Notes: generated from the letters alone by a model not told the origin. A DNA stretch of 64,000 nt from Phytoactinopolyspora halotolerans (GCF_010550675.1 NZ_JAAGOA010000004.1:124001-188000), one strand, 5' to 3'. Positions 24,791 through 33,663 are shown, numbered from the stretch's first letter. A program made the numbers and translations.

Positions 24791-25447
24791 CTAGGGGAGG
24801 ATGGTGATGATCTGCTCGGCTACGCCGCGCGCGGACTGCGGATTCTGGCCGGTGACGAGCCGTCCATCCGCAATGACCTGAGGGGTCCACGGCGCCGCCG
24901 CAACATGCTGGGCTCCCTGCTTGATCAGCGCGTCCGCCAGCAGGAACGGCACGGTATCGGCAAGCCCGACGATCGTCTCCTCCTCGTTGGTGAACGCCGC
25001 CACCCGCTTGCCGTCCACCAGGTATGAACCGTCGGAGAGACGCAGCCCGACCAGGGCCGCGGGCCCGTGGCAGACGGCCGCCACCACGCCGCCACGCTCG
25101 TACACGCCCGCCGCCAGCCGCTCAAGGTCGGCGTTGTCCGGGAAGTCCCACATGGTGCCGTGTCCACCGGCGAAGAAGACGACGTCGTAATCGCCGGGGG
25201 AGACGTCGGCGGCGCGGGCCGTCCGCTCGATGTCGACGGCGCGGAAGAACGCCTCCTGGGCGGGGTCGAGGTCATCCCGGCTGTCGACCGGCGCGGCCCC
25301 GCCGGCGACGGATGCTACATCGACGTCGAAGCCGGCGTCACGGAAGACATGCCAAGGTTCGGCTGCCTCGCCGGCGTGGAATCCGGTGCGGCGGCCGGTC
25401 GATCCGATGGTGTCGTGGCTGGTGAGAATGATCAGTACTCGCGTCAT
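24791..25447 (-). CDS. DJ-1/PfpI-family type 1 glutamine amidotransferase-like protein
   Basis: 218 residues. FFAGGHGTMWDF with VVAAVCHGPAALVG (nucleophile Cys in the elbow), and GFHAGEAAEPWHVF at the front are typical of the Hsp31/YDR533c branch that handles glyoxal or methylglyoxal damage or chaperones. The exact reaction is not certain. ATG at 25447 is the natural start. It is divergent from a LysR gene 72 nt away, so it is a likely target of that regulator. Confidence 0.88.
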   Translation of the reverse strand: MTRVLIILTSHDTIGSTGRRTGFHAGEAAEPWHVFRDAGFDVDVASVAGGAAPVDSRDDLDPAQEAFFRAVDIERTARAADVSPGDYDVVFFAGGHGTMWDFPDNADLERLAAGVYERGGVVAAVCHGPAALVGLRLSDGSYLVDGKRVAAFTNEEETIVGLADTVPFLLADALIKQGAQHVAAAPWTPQVIADGRLVTGQNPQSARGVAEQIITILP

Positions 25448-25519
25448 GGCACCCATGGTCAGGCCTGGTCAGGAATAGGCGCCAATAGCAAGCCCGATCT
25501 AAGCCATAGGATTTCTGAT

Positions 25520-26473
25520 GTGAACATCTCGCTCGACCTGCTACGCAGCTTCCTCGCGGTGTACCGCCAAGGCTCCATCACGGCCGCCGCGGAGTCGCTC
25601 GGCTTGGCCCAGCCGACCCTCACCGCGCAAGTCCGCTCGCTCGAGGCGGCGCTGGGGCGACGACTCTTCGACCGGCTCCCGCGCGGCGTCGCCTCCACGC
25701 CCGCCGCCGACGAGCTGGCCCGGAGGGTGGCCGGCGCGATCGATGACCTGGAGTCGGCCGTCGTGGACGAGACCACCGCGCGGTACCCGAGCACGGTGCG
25801 CATCGGTGGCCCGGCGGATTTCCTGTGCGAGCAGGCGCTACCTGCCCTGTCCGGCATGGTCGCCGACGGCCTGCAGCTGCGGACCACGTTCGGCATGCCC
25901 GACGGGCTGCTCGACGCCGTCGTCGGAGCTGACCTGGACCTCGCCGTCATCAGCGTCCGGCCGCGCCGCCGAGGTGTGCTGGCCGAGCCGTTCTACGACG
26001 AGGAGTTCGATCTGGTGGCGGCGCCGTCCTGGGCTGACCGGATCAAGCCGGAGCGTACGGATCCGGAGCGTGCCGAGCCGGAGCGTGCTGTACCGGAGCG
26101 TGCCGATCCGCAGCGGCTCGCGCCGATCCCACTCGTCGCGTACGGGGAGGAGGCCCCGATCGTGCGCCGCTACTGGCGGACCGTCTTCGGCACCCGCCTC
26201 ACTCGCACACCCGACCTGGTGGTGCCGGACCTGCGCGGCGCGCTCGCCGCCGTCACCGCCGGCGCCGGGATGACCGTGTTGCCGCGGTACCTGACCGCGA
26301 GACCGCTCGAGACGGGAAAGCTGCAGCTACTCGCCGAGCCGGAGCTTCCGCCGCTGAATACGCTCTTCCTGGTCCACCGACCACAGTCGGAAGCACGACG
26401 CTCGGTGGCGGCGGTCCGTGCCCGGCTGCTCGAACTCGGCCGCGGTCCGGTGCACTCCTCCCCAGCGGCGTGA
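25520..26473 (+). CDS. LysR-family transcriptional regulator
   Basis: 317 residues. An N-terminal winged helix (LLRSFLAVYRQGSITAAAES, QPTLTAQVRSLEAALGRRLF) is followed by a periplasmic-binding-like effector domain. At about residues 176-200 a tandem repeat PER(T/A)(D/E) of 12-bp units lengthens an interdomain loop, likely by slippage. GTG at 25520 is preceded by AGGATT. It reads divergently from the DJ-1/PfpI gene with a 72-nt shared control region, the usual layout for LysR regulation of a neighbour. Confidence 0.9.
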   Translation: MNISLDLLRSFLAVYRQGSITAAAESLGLAQPTLTAQVRSLEAALGRRLFDRLPRGVASTPAADELARRVAGAIDDLESAVVDETTARYPSTVRIGGPADFLCEQALPALSGMVADGLQLRTTFGMPDGLLDAVVGADLDLAVISVRPRRRGVLAEPFYDEEFDLVAAPSWADRIKPERTDPERAEPERAVPERADPQRLAPIPLVAYGEEAPIVRRYWRTVFGTRLTRTPDLVVPDLRGALAAVTAGAGMTVLPRYLTARPLETGKLQLLAEPELPPLNTLFLVHRPQSEARRSVAAVRARLLELGRGPVHSSPAA

Positions 26474-26576
26474 CCGCTGACCCGGCTCGGCCGGCTCTCC
26501 TCGGGTGACCGGCCGGGCCCGGACCGCCCGGACCTGCCGGCTGCAGCCGCGCCGCCGTATGCGGCATGATCACTCT

Positions 26577-27701
26577 GTGGTTATCGATGCGACATGGCTG
26601 TTGCGCCTGGAGACTGACGGCGACGGGCCGCGGCTGGCGGTGAAGGACTGTATCGACGTGGCGGGCACTCCGACGACGGCGGCGTGCCCGGCCCTGATGG
26701 ACGACCCCGCGCCGGCCGCCGCGGATGCGCCGGTGGTGGAGACCGCGCGCCGGCAGGGCGCGCGCATCGTCGGCAAGACCAACCTGGTGGAGCTGTGCCG
26801 GCACATCGACGGCATCAACCCCTGGACCGGAACGCCGACCAACCCGATCGATCCGGAACGTGTGCCGGGCGGATCCAGCAGCGGGTCGGCCGTCGCGGTG
26901 GCGAACGACGAGGCAGACGTCGGGTATGGCACCGACACCGGTGGCTCGGTGCGCGTGCCGGCAGCCTGCTGCGGCATCACCGGCCTGAAGACGACGGCGG
27001 GCCGGGTGCCGACGCACGGAGTGGTCGAATTCTCCCGCACCCTCGACACGGTGGGGCCGCTCGCACGCGACGTCGCCGGTCTGGCGGTGGGGATGGAGCT
27101 GATGGAACCGGGCTTTCGGCAGGCTGACGCGAGTGGCGTTCCGCTGACGGCGGCACGGCTGAGGTTCGCCGACGTCGACCCGGGCATTGACACCTCCCTC
27201 GACGCGGTGCTGGCGGCCGCGGGGGTGAAGACCGTCGATGTCACCCTGCCGGAATGGGAAAGCTGGGTCGCCGCCGCGAACGACATCATGGGCGCCGAGG
27301 GTTACTGGGCCCAACGGCACCTGCTGGACCGACCTGACCTGCTGGAGGAGCGCGACGTCGAGAGCATCGGGGGAGGCGCGCGGATCAAGGCCGGCCGGGT
27401 CGCGGAGTGTCGGCGCATCGGGCTGGCGGCCAGGTCCCGGCTCGGCGAGTTGCTGGCGGATCATGCCTTCCTGGCGCTGCCCACGCTGCGCGCAGAGCCG
27501 CCGCGTATGGACGATGTGCGGCCCGGGATGACGTATCTGACCGTGCCGCTCAACCTCGCCGGGCTTCCGGCCGTGGCGCTGCCGGTGCCGCGCACGGACG
27601 GAGGGTTCCCGGCGTCGCTGCAGCTGGTGGGCGCCTGGTATGCGGAGGAGGAGCTGCTGGCCGCGGCCGCCGTGCTGGAGGCCGCCGTGGCCGCCCGATA
27701 A
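26577..27701 (+). CDS. Amidase (amidase signature family)
   Basis: 374 residues, shorter than the usual 450-500. The Ser-cisSer-Lys triad can be read: Lys in RLAVKDCIDV, the Gly/Ser-rich GGSSSGSAVAVA with the cis-Ser, and the nucleophile in YGTDTGGSVRVPAACCGITG. It hydrolyses amide bonds of unknown substrate. GTG at 26577 is used; the longer reading begins in non-coding-like sequence. CATGAT 5-10 nt upstream could be the -10 of a leaderless message. It is convergent with the alcohol dehydrogenase. Confidence 0.85.
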   Translation: MVIDATWLLRLETDGDGPRLAVKDCIDVAGTPTTAACPALMDDPAPAAADAPVVETARRQGARIVGKTNLVELCRHIDGINPWTGTPTNPIDPERVPGGSSSGSAVAVANDEADVGYGTDTGGSVRVPAACCGITGLKTTAGRVPTHGVVEFSRTLDTVGPLARDVAGLAVGMELMEPGFRQADASGVPLTAARLRFADVDPGIDTSLDAVLAAAGVKTVDVTLPEWESWVAAANDIMGAEGYWAQRHLLDRPDLLEERDVESIGGGARIKAGRVAECRRIGLAARSRLGELLADHAFLALPTLRAEPPRMDDVRPGMTYLTVPLNLAGLPAVALPVPRTDGGFPASLQLVGAWYAEEELLAAAAVLEAAVAAR

Positions 27702-27707
27702 GCCTAC

Positions 27708-27755
27708 GATCACCGACGATGGCCGGACCATGGTCCACAAAACGGATCGGTGATC
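27708..27755. terminator. Hairpin between convergent genes
   Basis: The perfect inverted repeat GATCACCGA (27708-27716) / TCGGTGATC (27747-27755) encloses a second palindrome GGACCATGGTCC (27725-27736). It sits between the stops of the amidase and alcohol dehydrogenase genes, so it may serve as a bidirectional terminator. Confidence 0.5.
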
Positions 27756-27767
27756 ACAAGCTGTGGG

Positions 27768-28808
27768 CTATGGGCGGAGGACGGTGACCCCGGTCGGCGA
27801 CGAAGCGGACATCTCCAGCAGGGCGTCGACCCCGTCCTCCAGCGTGAGCTGATCGCCGAGCAGCAGCTCGGGCCGGAGCCTGCCCTGCGCGACGTCGCGC
27901 AGCATCTGTGGGTAGTCGTGCGCGGCCATACCGTGGCTGCCGAGGATCTCCAATTCGTCGGCGACGACGGGACCCATCACCACCGACTGCGCGGCGTGCT
28001 CGGCGACCAGCAGCCCGACCTGCACGTGTCGCCCGCGTGTGCGAAGGCAGCGCACCGAGTTCTGGAACGTGGCGGTATGGCCGAGCGCGTCCAGCGACAC
28101 GTGCGCCCCGCCTCCGGTGATGTCCCGGATCGCCACCGGCACGTCACTCTCGGTGCCGTCGACCACGGCGGCCGCTCCCAGGCGACGTGCCTGGTCGAGC
28201 GCCGCCGGTGCGACGTCGACCGCGACCACGTCAGCCCCGTACGCTGCCGCGATCAGCACCGCGGAGAGTCCCACCCCGCCGCAGCCGTGTACCGCGACCC
28301 ATCGTGGCGCGCCGCCCGCGCCACCCACGCCGCCCTGCTGGACGACGGCGCGGTACGCGGTGGCGAAACGACAGCCCAGACTGGCCGCCGTCGCGAAGTC
28401 CACCTCATCCGCGATGCGCACCAGATTGACGTCCGCGTGGTCGACGACCGCGAGTTCGGCGAACGAGCCCCAGCGGGTGAACCCCGGCTGTGTCTGGTCG
28501 TCGCAGACTTGCTGGTCACCGGCGCGGCACTGGACGCAGCTCCCGCATGCGTTGACGAACGGCGCGGTGACCCGATCGCCGATGCTCCAGTCTGCGGAGA
28601 CGGCCGTACCCGTCGCCACGATGGTCCCGGCGAACTCATGGCCAGGCACGTGCGGGAGCGTGATGTCGTCGTCGTGGCCCATCCAGCCGTGCCAGTCGCT
28701 GCGGCACAGCCCGGTGGCCTCCACCTTCACCACGACGCCGTGCGGCGGGCAGCTGGGATCCCGCACCTCTCGAACCTCAGGCCGCTGCCGGAACGCTTCG
28801 TACACCAT
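27768..28808 (-). CDS. Zinc-dependent alcohol dehydrogenase
   Basis: 346 residues of the MDR family. Catalytic zinc ligands are Cys in TGLCRSDWHGW and His-Glu in PGHEF. The structural zinc site is CGSCVQCRAGDQQVC (four Cys), and the NAD-binding loop is GCGGVGLSAVLIA. It oxidises alcohols or reduces aldehydes with NAD(P), substrate unknown. ATG at 28808 is supported by family start; a GTG 9 nt upstream is possible. It has no obvious operon partner. Confidence 0.9.
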   Translation of the reverse strand: MVYEAFRQRPEVREVRDPSCPPHGVVVKVEATGLCRSDWHGWMGHDDDITLPHVPGHEFAGTIVATGTAVSADWSIGDRVTAPFVNACGSCVQCRAGDQQVCDDQTQPGFTRWGSFAELAVVDHADVNLVRIADEVDFATAASLGCRFATAYRAVVQQGGVGGAGGAPRWVAVHGCGGVGLSAVLIAAAYGADVVAVDVAPAALDQARRLGAAAVVDGTESDVPVAIRDITGGGAHVSLDALGHTATFQNSVRCLRTRGRHVQVGLLVAEHAAQSVVMGPVVADELEILGSHGMAAHDYPQMLRDVAQGRLRPELLLGDQLTLEDGVDALLEMSASSPTGVTVLRP

Positions 28809-28841
28809 CGCTCGCACGTGCTCAGGGTAATGGTCCGTAAA

Positions 28842-28889
28842 ACGACGGAGAGTTCTTGTCGCTGGGGCAACCACTTCTTTCCGACGTTT
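28842..28889. repeat. Imperfect palindromic direct repeat, copy C
   Basis: 48 nt matching copy D at 29938 at 35 positions in the same orientation. It shares a right end TTTCCGACGTTT versus CTTCCGACGTTT and a common GTTNTTGTCGCTG core. Inverted arms are present but decayed. It ends at the stop codon of the enclosed AbiEi-like gene. Confidence 0.65.
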
Positions 28890-29806
28890 CACGCGGTGCG
28901 GGCAAGCCCTGCCGCCACAGCCGCCTCGATCTCGCGCAGGACGGCATCCGGCTCTTCTCGGAGGCGACGCGGAGACACCGGAACCACCGTCCAGCCGAGG
29001 GACGCGTACAGCGCGCGCCTGCGCTCCGTGCGTTCGACGCTGTCGCCGAAGCGGTGCCACTCGGCGGAATCGATCTCGACGACGACACGGGCTTCGGGCC
29101 AGCACGCATCGGGCCTGATCCGGTGCATCGTGCCAGGAAGTAGCGCGTTCCACCGTGGTTCGATCAGCACGGTGGAGCGGCGGACGAGGTCGCGCAGTTC
29201 GCACTCGGGTGCAGAACGGCATCCCGCGGTGAGATCGTCCAGGCTGCGGCGTACAAGGCCGGACCCCTTCCACCGGGCGTCACCGAGCATCGTGAGGATG
29301 CGATCCGGCGTGGTCAACCCTCGTTGAACCGCTTCGCACAACAATGCCCGAATATCGCGAAGCGACGACATGCCGCGGCAGACGTCGAGTACGGCCTGTT
29401 CGGGACTGGCGGTCGGTATCCCCGCGATGTCCCGCGACTCGGGCATCTTCGTGGTGCGCCGAACCACCACGAACGGTGTAGTACGACGTCTGCTGCGCTC
29501 GGGGATGAGAACCACCGTCTCCGCCGTCTCGGGTACATAGCGCAGCCCGTAGGCGCGGCAGGCCATAGCGCCGCTGACCACTCCGCCGTCGCCGGTCGTC
29601 AGCAGCGCTGCCCGGAGGTGATGGCGTGGCTGAAGCGGTCCGGTGAAGGTCGCGTACACGCCGCGCGTCACATGCTGCCATTTCCGTCCACGACCGAGCG
29701 CGTGAGCGATCGCCGCCGGGGTGACACCTGCGCACAGCGCCTGCCGACGGGTGACCAAGCCGTCTTGCGCGCTGATGAGCTGCGTGAGCTCGTCGGGAAT
29801 CACCAT
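28889..29806 (-). CDS. AbiEi-like HTH protein with C-terminal DUF559 domain (second copy)
   Basis: 305 residues. The N-terminal AbiEi-type winged helix (ISAQDGLVTRRQALCAGVTP, then HVTRGVYAT) is followed by the AbiEi-like middle (GIPTASPEQAVLDVCRG). The end is a clear DUF559/Vsr-like nuclease region: HRIRPDACWPEARVVVEIDS, EWHRFGDSVERTERRRALY and WTVVPVSPRRL, which gives the PD-(D/E)XK-type acidic residues. It is a diverged paralog of the gene at 12020. No toxin partner is adjacent. ATG at 29806 or 29812 both fit. It is enclosed by the repeats at 28842 and 29938. Nuclease activity is inferred, not shown. Confidence 0.75.
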   Translation of the reverse strand: MVIPDELTQLISAQDGLVTRRQALCAGVTPAAIAHALGRGRKWQHVTRGVYATFTGPLQPRHHLRAALLTTGDGGVVSGAMACRAYGLRYVPETAETVVLIPERSRRRTTPFVVVRRTTKMPESRDIAGIPTASPEQAVLDVCRGMSSLRDIRALLCEAVQRGLTTPDRILTMLGDARWKGSGLVRRSLDDLTAGCRSAPECELRDLVRRSTVLIEPRWNALLPGTMHRIRPDACWPEARVVVEIDSAEWHRFGDSVERTERRRALYASLGWTVVPVSPRRLREEPDAVLREIEAAVAAGLARTA

Positions 29807-29937
29807 GCACATGGATCTTGAACGATCCGTGGCGAACCAACAAGGCGCAACCGGAAACAGTGGATAACCGGGCAGGCAAGACCGCACGGCAGCGGCGCCT
29901 GTGGACAACCACGTCGTTCAAGGCGGTCGCACCGCGA

Positions 29938-29985
29938 GCGTCGGAAGGTTGTTGTCGCTGTGGCGATAAGAACCTTCCGACGTTT
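29938..29985. repeat. Palindromic direct repeat, copy D
   Basis: A perfect 12-nt inverted repeat CGTCGGAAGGTT (29939-29950) / AACCTTCCGACG (29971-29982) around a 20-nt loop. It aligns with copy C at 28842 (35 of 48 positions). It lies between the second AbiEi-like gene and znuB. Confidence 0.7.
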
Positions 29986-29999
29986 GGCGTAAGAACGTG

Positions 30000-30989
30000 T
30001 CAGTGTTCGTCGTAATGCTTGCCGTGGGCGGCGTGCAGGTGGCCGTCGTGCAGATAGTCGGTGTGGTCGCCGTGTTCCACTGCCGGGTGTCCGCACTCGT
30101 CATCGTGCTGGTGCGGGTGCTCCTCGGTGGGTACGTGCACCCCGGTCACCCGCGGATCCTCGCCGTTCGTGCGACGCCGCCGGCGCGCCCGCCGCACGGC
30201 CGTCCCCAACGGCCAGGCCAGCACGAACCCGGCGAGGGCGAACACGACGATGCTCGCACCCGGCGCCACGTCGACGTAGTAGGCGAACACCACGCCGCCG
30301 AGCGACGGCGCGACACCCAGGGCCAACGCGAGCGCGAACGTCGCGCGGAACCCGCGCGTCAGCTGCATCGAGGTCGCCACGGGCACCACCATCAGAGCGC
30401 TGACCAGAAGCAGACCGACGGTGCGCATCGCCACGGCGACGGTGACCGCCGCCATCACCGCGATCAGGATGCTGTATAGCCGGACCGGGATTCCGCAGGC
30501 ACGGGCGTACTCCTCGTCCTGACAGACGGCGAACAGCTGTGGTCCCAGGCCGATCGACAGCACGATCACGGCCACGGCGAGCACCCCGATCACCACCAGG
30601 TCCTCCTGAGAGACCGTGGTGATCGAGCCGAACAGGTAGGTGTTCAGCGTGGCCGCCGTGCTGCCGGCGAGCCCGGTCAGCAGGACACCGCCCGCAATAC
30701 CGCCGTAGAACAGCATCGCCAGGGCGACGTCGCCGGATGCCTTACCGTGGGCGCGCACCAACTCGATCGCCAGAGCGCCGATCACCGCCACCACCACCGC
30801 GGTCCAGACCGGCGCCCATCCCGTGAGCAGACCCACCGCCACCCCGGTCAGCGCCACGTGGCCGATCCCGTCGCCCATCAGCGCCAGCCGCCGATGCACC
30901 AGATACGTGCCGACGGCTGGGGCGGCCAGCCCGGTCAACAGCGCCGCGAGCACGGCACGCTGCATGAAGTCGTAGTTCAGGAGTTCCAT
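30000..30989 (-). CDS. znuB: Zinc ABC transporter permease
   Basis: 329 residues. At least eight hydrophobic segments from residue 5 to about 270 match the ABC-3 (ZnuB/MntB) permease family, with the start MELLNYDFMQRAVLAALLTG typical of it. An unusual basic then His/Asp/Glu-rich tail of about 60 residues contains many HxH-type groups (for example HPHQHDDECGH and HDGHLHAAHGKHYDEH) and could bind zinc on the cytosolic side. It overlaps the end of znuC by 13 nt and is third in the operon znuA-znuC-znuB. Confidence 0.92.
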   Translation of the reverse strand: MELLNYDFMQRAVLAALLTGLAAPAVGTYLVHRRLALMGDGIGHVALTGVAVGLLTGWAPVWTAVVVAVIGALAIELVRAHGKASGDVALAMLFYGGIAGGVLLTGLAGSTAATLNTYLFGSITTVSQEDLVVIGVLAVAVIVLSIGLGPQLFAVCQDEEYARACGIPVRLYSILIAVMAAVTVAVAMRTVGLLLVSALMVVPVATSMQLTRGFRATFALALALGVAPSLGGVVFAYYVDVAPGASIVVFALAGFVLAWPLGTAVRRARRRRRTNGEDPRVTGVHVPTEEHPHQHDDECGHPAVEHGDHTDYLHDGHLHAAHGKHYDEH

Positions 30990-31825
30990 CCGAACGGACC
31001 TCCCTGTTCTTCGTTGCTGTGCGGGTGGTCGTCGGGTACTCCGGCCGCGCCATGCCCGGGGGTGAGATCCTCGGTCATACCGGCTGCGGCACGCGCGGCT
31101 GCGGCCCGCCCGGGCTCTTGACCCTCGTGTGCTCCGGCATCCGCGCGCCCCGGCGGTGGTCCGTCGTGCACCACCCGGCCCGAATCCAGCGCCACCGCCC
31201 GGTCGACAAGCGACGCCAACGGTCCCATCTCGTGCAGGACCAGCAGCACCGTGCGACCAGAGGCGACGAACGTCCGCAGCGATCGGGCGAATGCCTCCTG
31301 GCTGCGTATGTCGACGCCGGCGTTCGGCTCGTCGAGCACGAGAAGATCGGGCTCACCCGCGGCCGCGCGCGCGATCAGCGCCCGCTGCTGCTGTCCGCCG
31401 GAGAGCGTGTCGATGCCGTCGTTGGTGCGGTCGGCCAGTCCGACGAGATCGATCGCCCGCGTCACCGCGTCCCGGTCCGCACGCGATGCGGGCACGAAGG
31501 GCTTGCGACGGGCGAGCCGACCCGATGCCACCACTTCTTTGACCGTCGCCGGAACTCCGCCGGCCGCCGTCGTCCGTTGCGGTACGTACCCGATCCGCCG
31601 CCACTCGCGGAACGACCGCAAGGGCCGGCCGAAGAGGGCGATGTCGCCGGCCGCGGCCGGCACCAAGCCGGCGACGGCGCGCACGAGCGTCGACTTCCCG
31701 GAACCGTTGGCGCCGAGGAGTGTGACCACCTCCCCGGCGTCCACGTGGAAGTCGATGCCGTGCAGGACCGGCTGCTCGCCGAGCGTGACGTGAAGCCCAC
31801 GCACGTCAACGACGCGTTCCGTCAT
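30977..31825 (-). CDS. znuC: Zinc ABC transporter ATP-binding protein
   Basis: 282 residues. Walker A is GANGSGKST, the signature LSGGQQQRALIARA, and Walker B LLVLDEPNAGVD, all in order. It couples ATP hydrolysis to zinc import through ZnuB. The C-terminus is an extension of about 55 residues rich in Ala/Gly with a few His, not part of the core domain. It overlaps the start of znuB by 13 nt. An inverted repeat at 31863-31872/31896-31905 lies between znuA and this gene and may modulate readthrough. Confidence 0.92.
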   Translation of the reverse strand: MTERVVDVRGLHVTLGEQPVLHGIDFHVDAGEVVTLLGANGSGKSTLVRAVAGLVPAAAGDIALFGRPLRSFREWRRIGYVPQRTTAAGGVPATVKEVVASGRLARRKPFVPASRADRDAVTRAIDLVGLADRTNDGIDTLSGGQQQRALIARAAAGEPDLLVLDEPNAGVDIRSQEAFARSLRTFVASGRTVLLVLHEMGPLASLVDRAVALDSGRVVHDGPPPGRADAGAHEGQEPGRAAAARAAAGMTEDLTPGHGAAGVPDDHPHSNEEQGGPFGWNS

Positions 31826-31913
31826 CCGATCGTCATTCGAGAGTCCGCCTCACCTGGTTGTCGCATTCTGCAACGCGTGGCCTCGGTACGCGGAGTGCAG
31901 AACGCCACCGATC

Positions 31914-33053
31914 CTAGCTGCAGCCGTTCGCGGCTTGGATCGCCTCGAGGTTCTGCCGCATCAGGCTGAAGTAGTCCTCGTCCGCGGTATCGTCCGTGAG
32001 TCCTTCGATCGGGTCGAGGACGGCGGTTTGAAGGCCCAGATCGTCGGCGATCGACTGAACGACGTCCGGGCTGGACAGCCGCTCGTAGAAGACCGTCGTC
32101 ACGCCCTCACGCTCGATCGTGTCGTGTACTTCGGCGACGCGTGCCGGAGACGGTTCCGAATCCGGGTCGAGCCCGGCGACGCCGAGCTGCTCCAGGCCGT
32201 ACCGGTCTGCCAGGTAACCGAATGCTTCGTGGCTGACGACGATGAGCGAGCGCTCGCATTGCGCCAGCCCTTCGCTGAACTCCTCGTCCAGCGCCTCCAG
32301 CTGCTCGATCAACTCGTGCGCATTGGCGTCGTAGGCGTCCGCATTGTCCGGGTCGATCTCCGCCAGCTCCTCGGCGAGCGCGTCGGCGAGGGTGGACAGG
32401 TTGGTCGGGTCGAGCCAGAGGTGTGGGTCGCCCTCGAGGCCACCGTGGTCGTGACCGTCGTCGCCCGCCTCGTCGGCGTGCTCGTCCTCGTCGGCCGCCT
32501 CCTCGTCCGCATGATCGTGCTCGTCCTCGGCGTCTTCGTCGTGGCCGTCGTCGTCGTGCTCGTCCTCGGCGTGGTCGTCGCCGGTCTCCTCGTCGGCGTC
32601 GGCGTCCTCTTCGTCGTGGTCGTGCTCGTCGTCGGCTTCCTCACCCGCATGATCGTGCTCGTCCGGGCGGAGCTCGACGACGCTCGCGGCATCCACGACC
32701 GCACCGGAACCGTTCTGCGCCACCGCCTCGTCGACGGCGGGCTGAAACTCCTCCAGGTACAGCACCAGATCCGCGTCGGCGACGGCGCCCACCTGCTGCG
32801 CGGTGAGCTCCAAATCGTGTGACTCCGTGCCCGGCTGGGTGAGATTCTCCACATCGGCGAGGTCGCCGGCGACGTGCTCGGCGACGAACGCCATGGGGTA
32901 GAAGGCTGCGGCGATCGTGGGGCCATCCGAGGACGACGCCGCGCCGTCACCGGAACCGTCGTCCGACCCGCAGCTGGCGAGAATGAGCCCGGATACCGCC
33001 AACGCAGGCAGCCAACGGAATGCAGAACGCGAAGTCATGCGATCCATTCTCAT
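31914..33053 (-). CDS. znuA: Zinc ABC transporter substrate-binding lipoprotein
   Basis: 379 residues. A lipoprotein signal ends in LASCGSDD. The cluster A-1 solute-binding fold includes FYPMAFVAEHVAG, the zinc-ligand region HDLELTAQQ and VSHEAFGYLADRYGL. A long Asp/Glu/His-rich loop (about residues 135-205) is the hallmark of zinc-specific proteins. It captures zinc outside the membrane. ATG at 33053 is chosen; 33047 and 33038 are also possible. A TATACA on the minus strand (33081-33086) and a Zur-like palindrome (33060-33074) precede it. Confidence 0.92.
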   Translation of the reverse strand: MRMDRMTSRSAFRWLPALAVSGLILASCGSDDGSGDGAASSSDGPTIAAAFYPMAFVAEHVAGDLADVENLTQPGTESHDLELTAQQVGAVADADLVLYLEEFQPAVDEAVAQNGSGAVVDAASVVELRPDEHDHAGEEADDEHDHDEEDADADEETGDDHAEDEHDDDGHDEDAEDEHDHADEEAADEDEHADEAGDDGHDHGGLEGDPHLWLDPTNLSTLADALAEELAEIDPDNADAYDANAHELIEQLEALDEEFSEGLAQCERSLIVVSHEAFGYLADRYGLEQLGVAGLDPDSEPSPARVAEVHDTIEREGVTTVFYERLSSPDVVQSIADDLGLQTAVLDPIEGLTDDTADEDYFSLMRQNLEAIQAANGCS

Positions 33054-33059
33054 GAAGAG

Positions 33060-33074
33060 TGACAACCATTGTCA
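33060..33074. promoter_or_regulatory. Zur-type operator palindrome upstream of znuA
   Basis: The perfect inverted repeat TGACAACCATTGTCA (6-3-6) lies 6 nt before the chosen znuA start and next to a TATACA -10-like element. Its position at the transcription start and the neighbouring zur gene make it a probable zinc-dependent repressor site. It does not match the longest published Zur boxes exactly, so the identity is inferred. Confidence 0.65.
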
Positions 33075-33225
33075 AAATGATGTATATTTCGGCAGCTTTG
33101 CGACTGCGGGACGTGGCACCGACATATCCGCCCGGGATCGCGCGTGTGGCGCGCCGCTCGAACTACAGTGGGGTGATAGTGAGGTAGCCGGACGCAGACA
33201 TGACGTAGAGAGGCGGTCGCCAGCA

Positions 33226-33642
33226 GTGTCGCTACAGCAGCAGCCGGCCAAGGAACAGCGGCGTACGCGCCAGCGTGCCGCCGTCGACGAGGTACTCGAG
33301 GAGACCGAGGACTTCATCAGTGCCCAAGACCTGCACGCAGCCCTGCGTTCCCGGGGCATGAGCGTCGGGCTGGCGACGGTCTACCGGACGCTGCAGACCC
33401 TGGCGGACAACGGCCAGGTCGACGTGTTGCACACCTCCAGCGGCGAGGCCGCCTACCGGCGCTGTGCACGCGACGAGCACCATCACCATCTGGTCTGCCG
33501 CTCCTGCAAGGCGACCGTTGAAGTGGCGGGGCCGGCGGTGGAGCGCTGGACCAGGTCCGTGGCCAAGGAGCACGGCTACGTCGACGTCGCGCACACTCTG
33601 GAGATCTTCGGGCTCTGTCCGCGCTGCGCCGCACAGGCCTGA
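33226..33642 (+). CDS. zur: Fur-family zinc uptake regulator
   Basis: 138 residues. The winged helix (FISAQDLHAALRSRGMSVGLATVYRTLQ) is followed by a metal-binding half with the His-rich CARDEHHHHLVC, CRSC and C-terminal CPRC motifs, as in Zur and Fur. The divergent znuACB operon makes Zur the likely identity: with zinc bound it shuts off uptake. GTG at 33226 is preferred; upstream residues are unrelated. AGAGGCGG lies a little far upstream (about 12 nt). Confidence 0.88.
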   Translation: MSLQQQPAKEQRRTRQRAAVDEVLEETEDFISAQDLHAALRSRGMSVGLATVYRTLQTLADNGQVDVLHTSSGEAAYRRCARDEHHHHLVCRSCKATVEVAGPAVERWTRSVAKEHGYVDVAHTLEIFGLCPRCAAQA

Positions 33643-33663
33643 GCCGCTGCGTGATCGCGCGCG

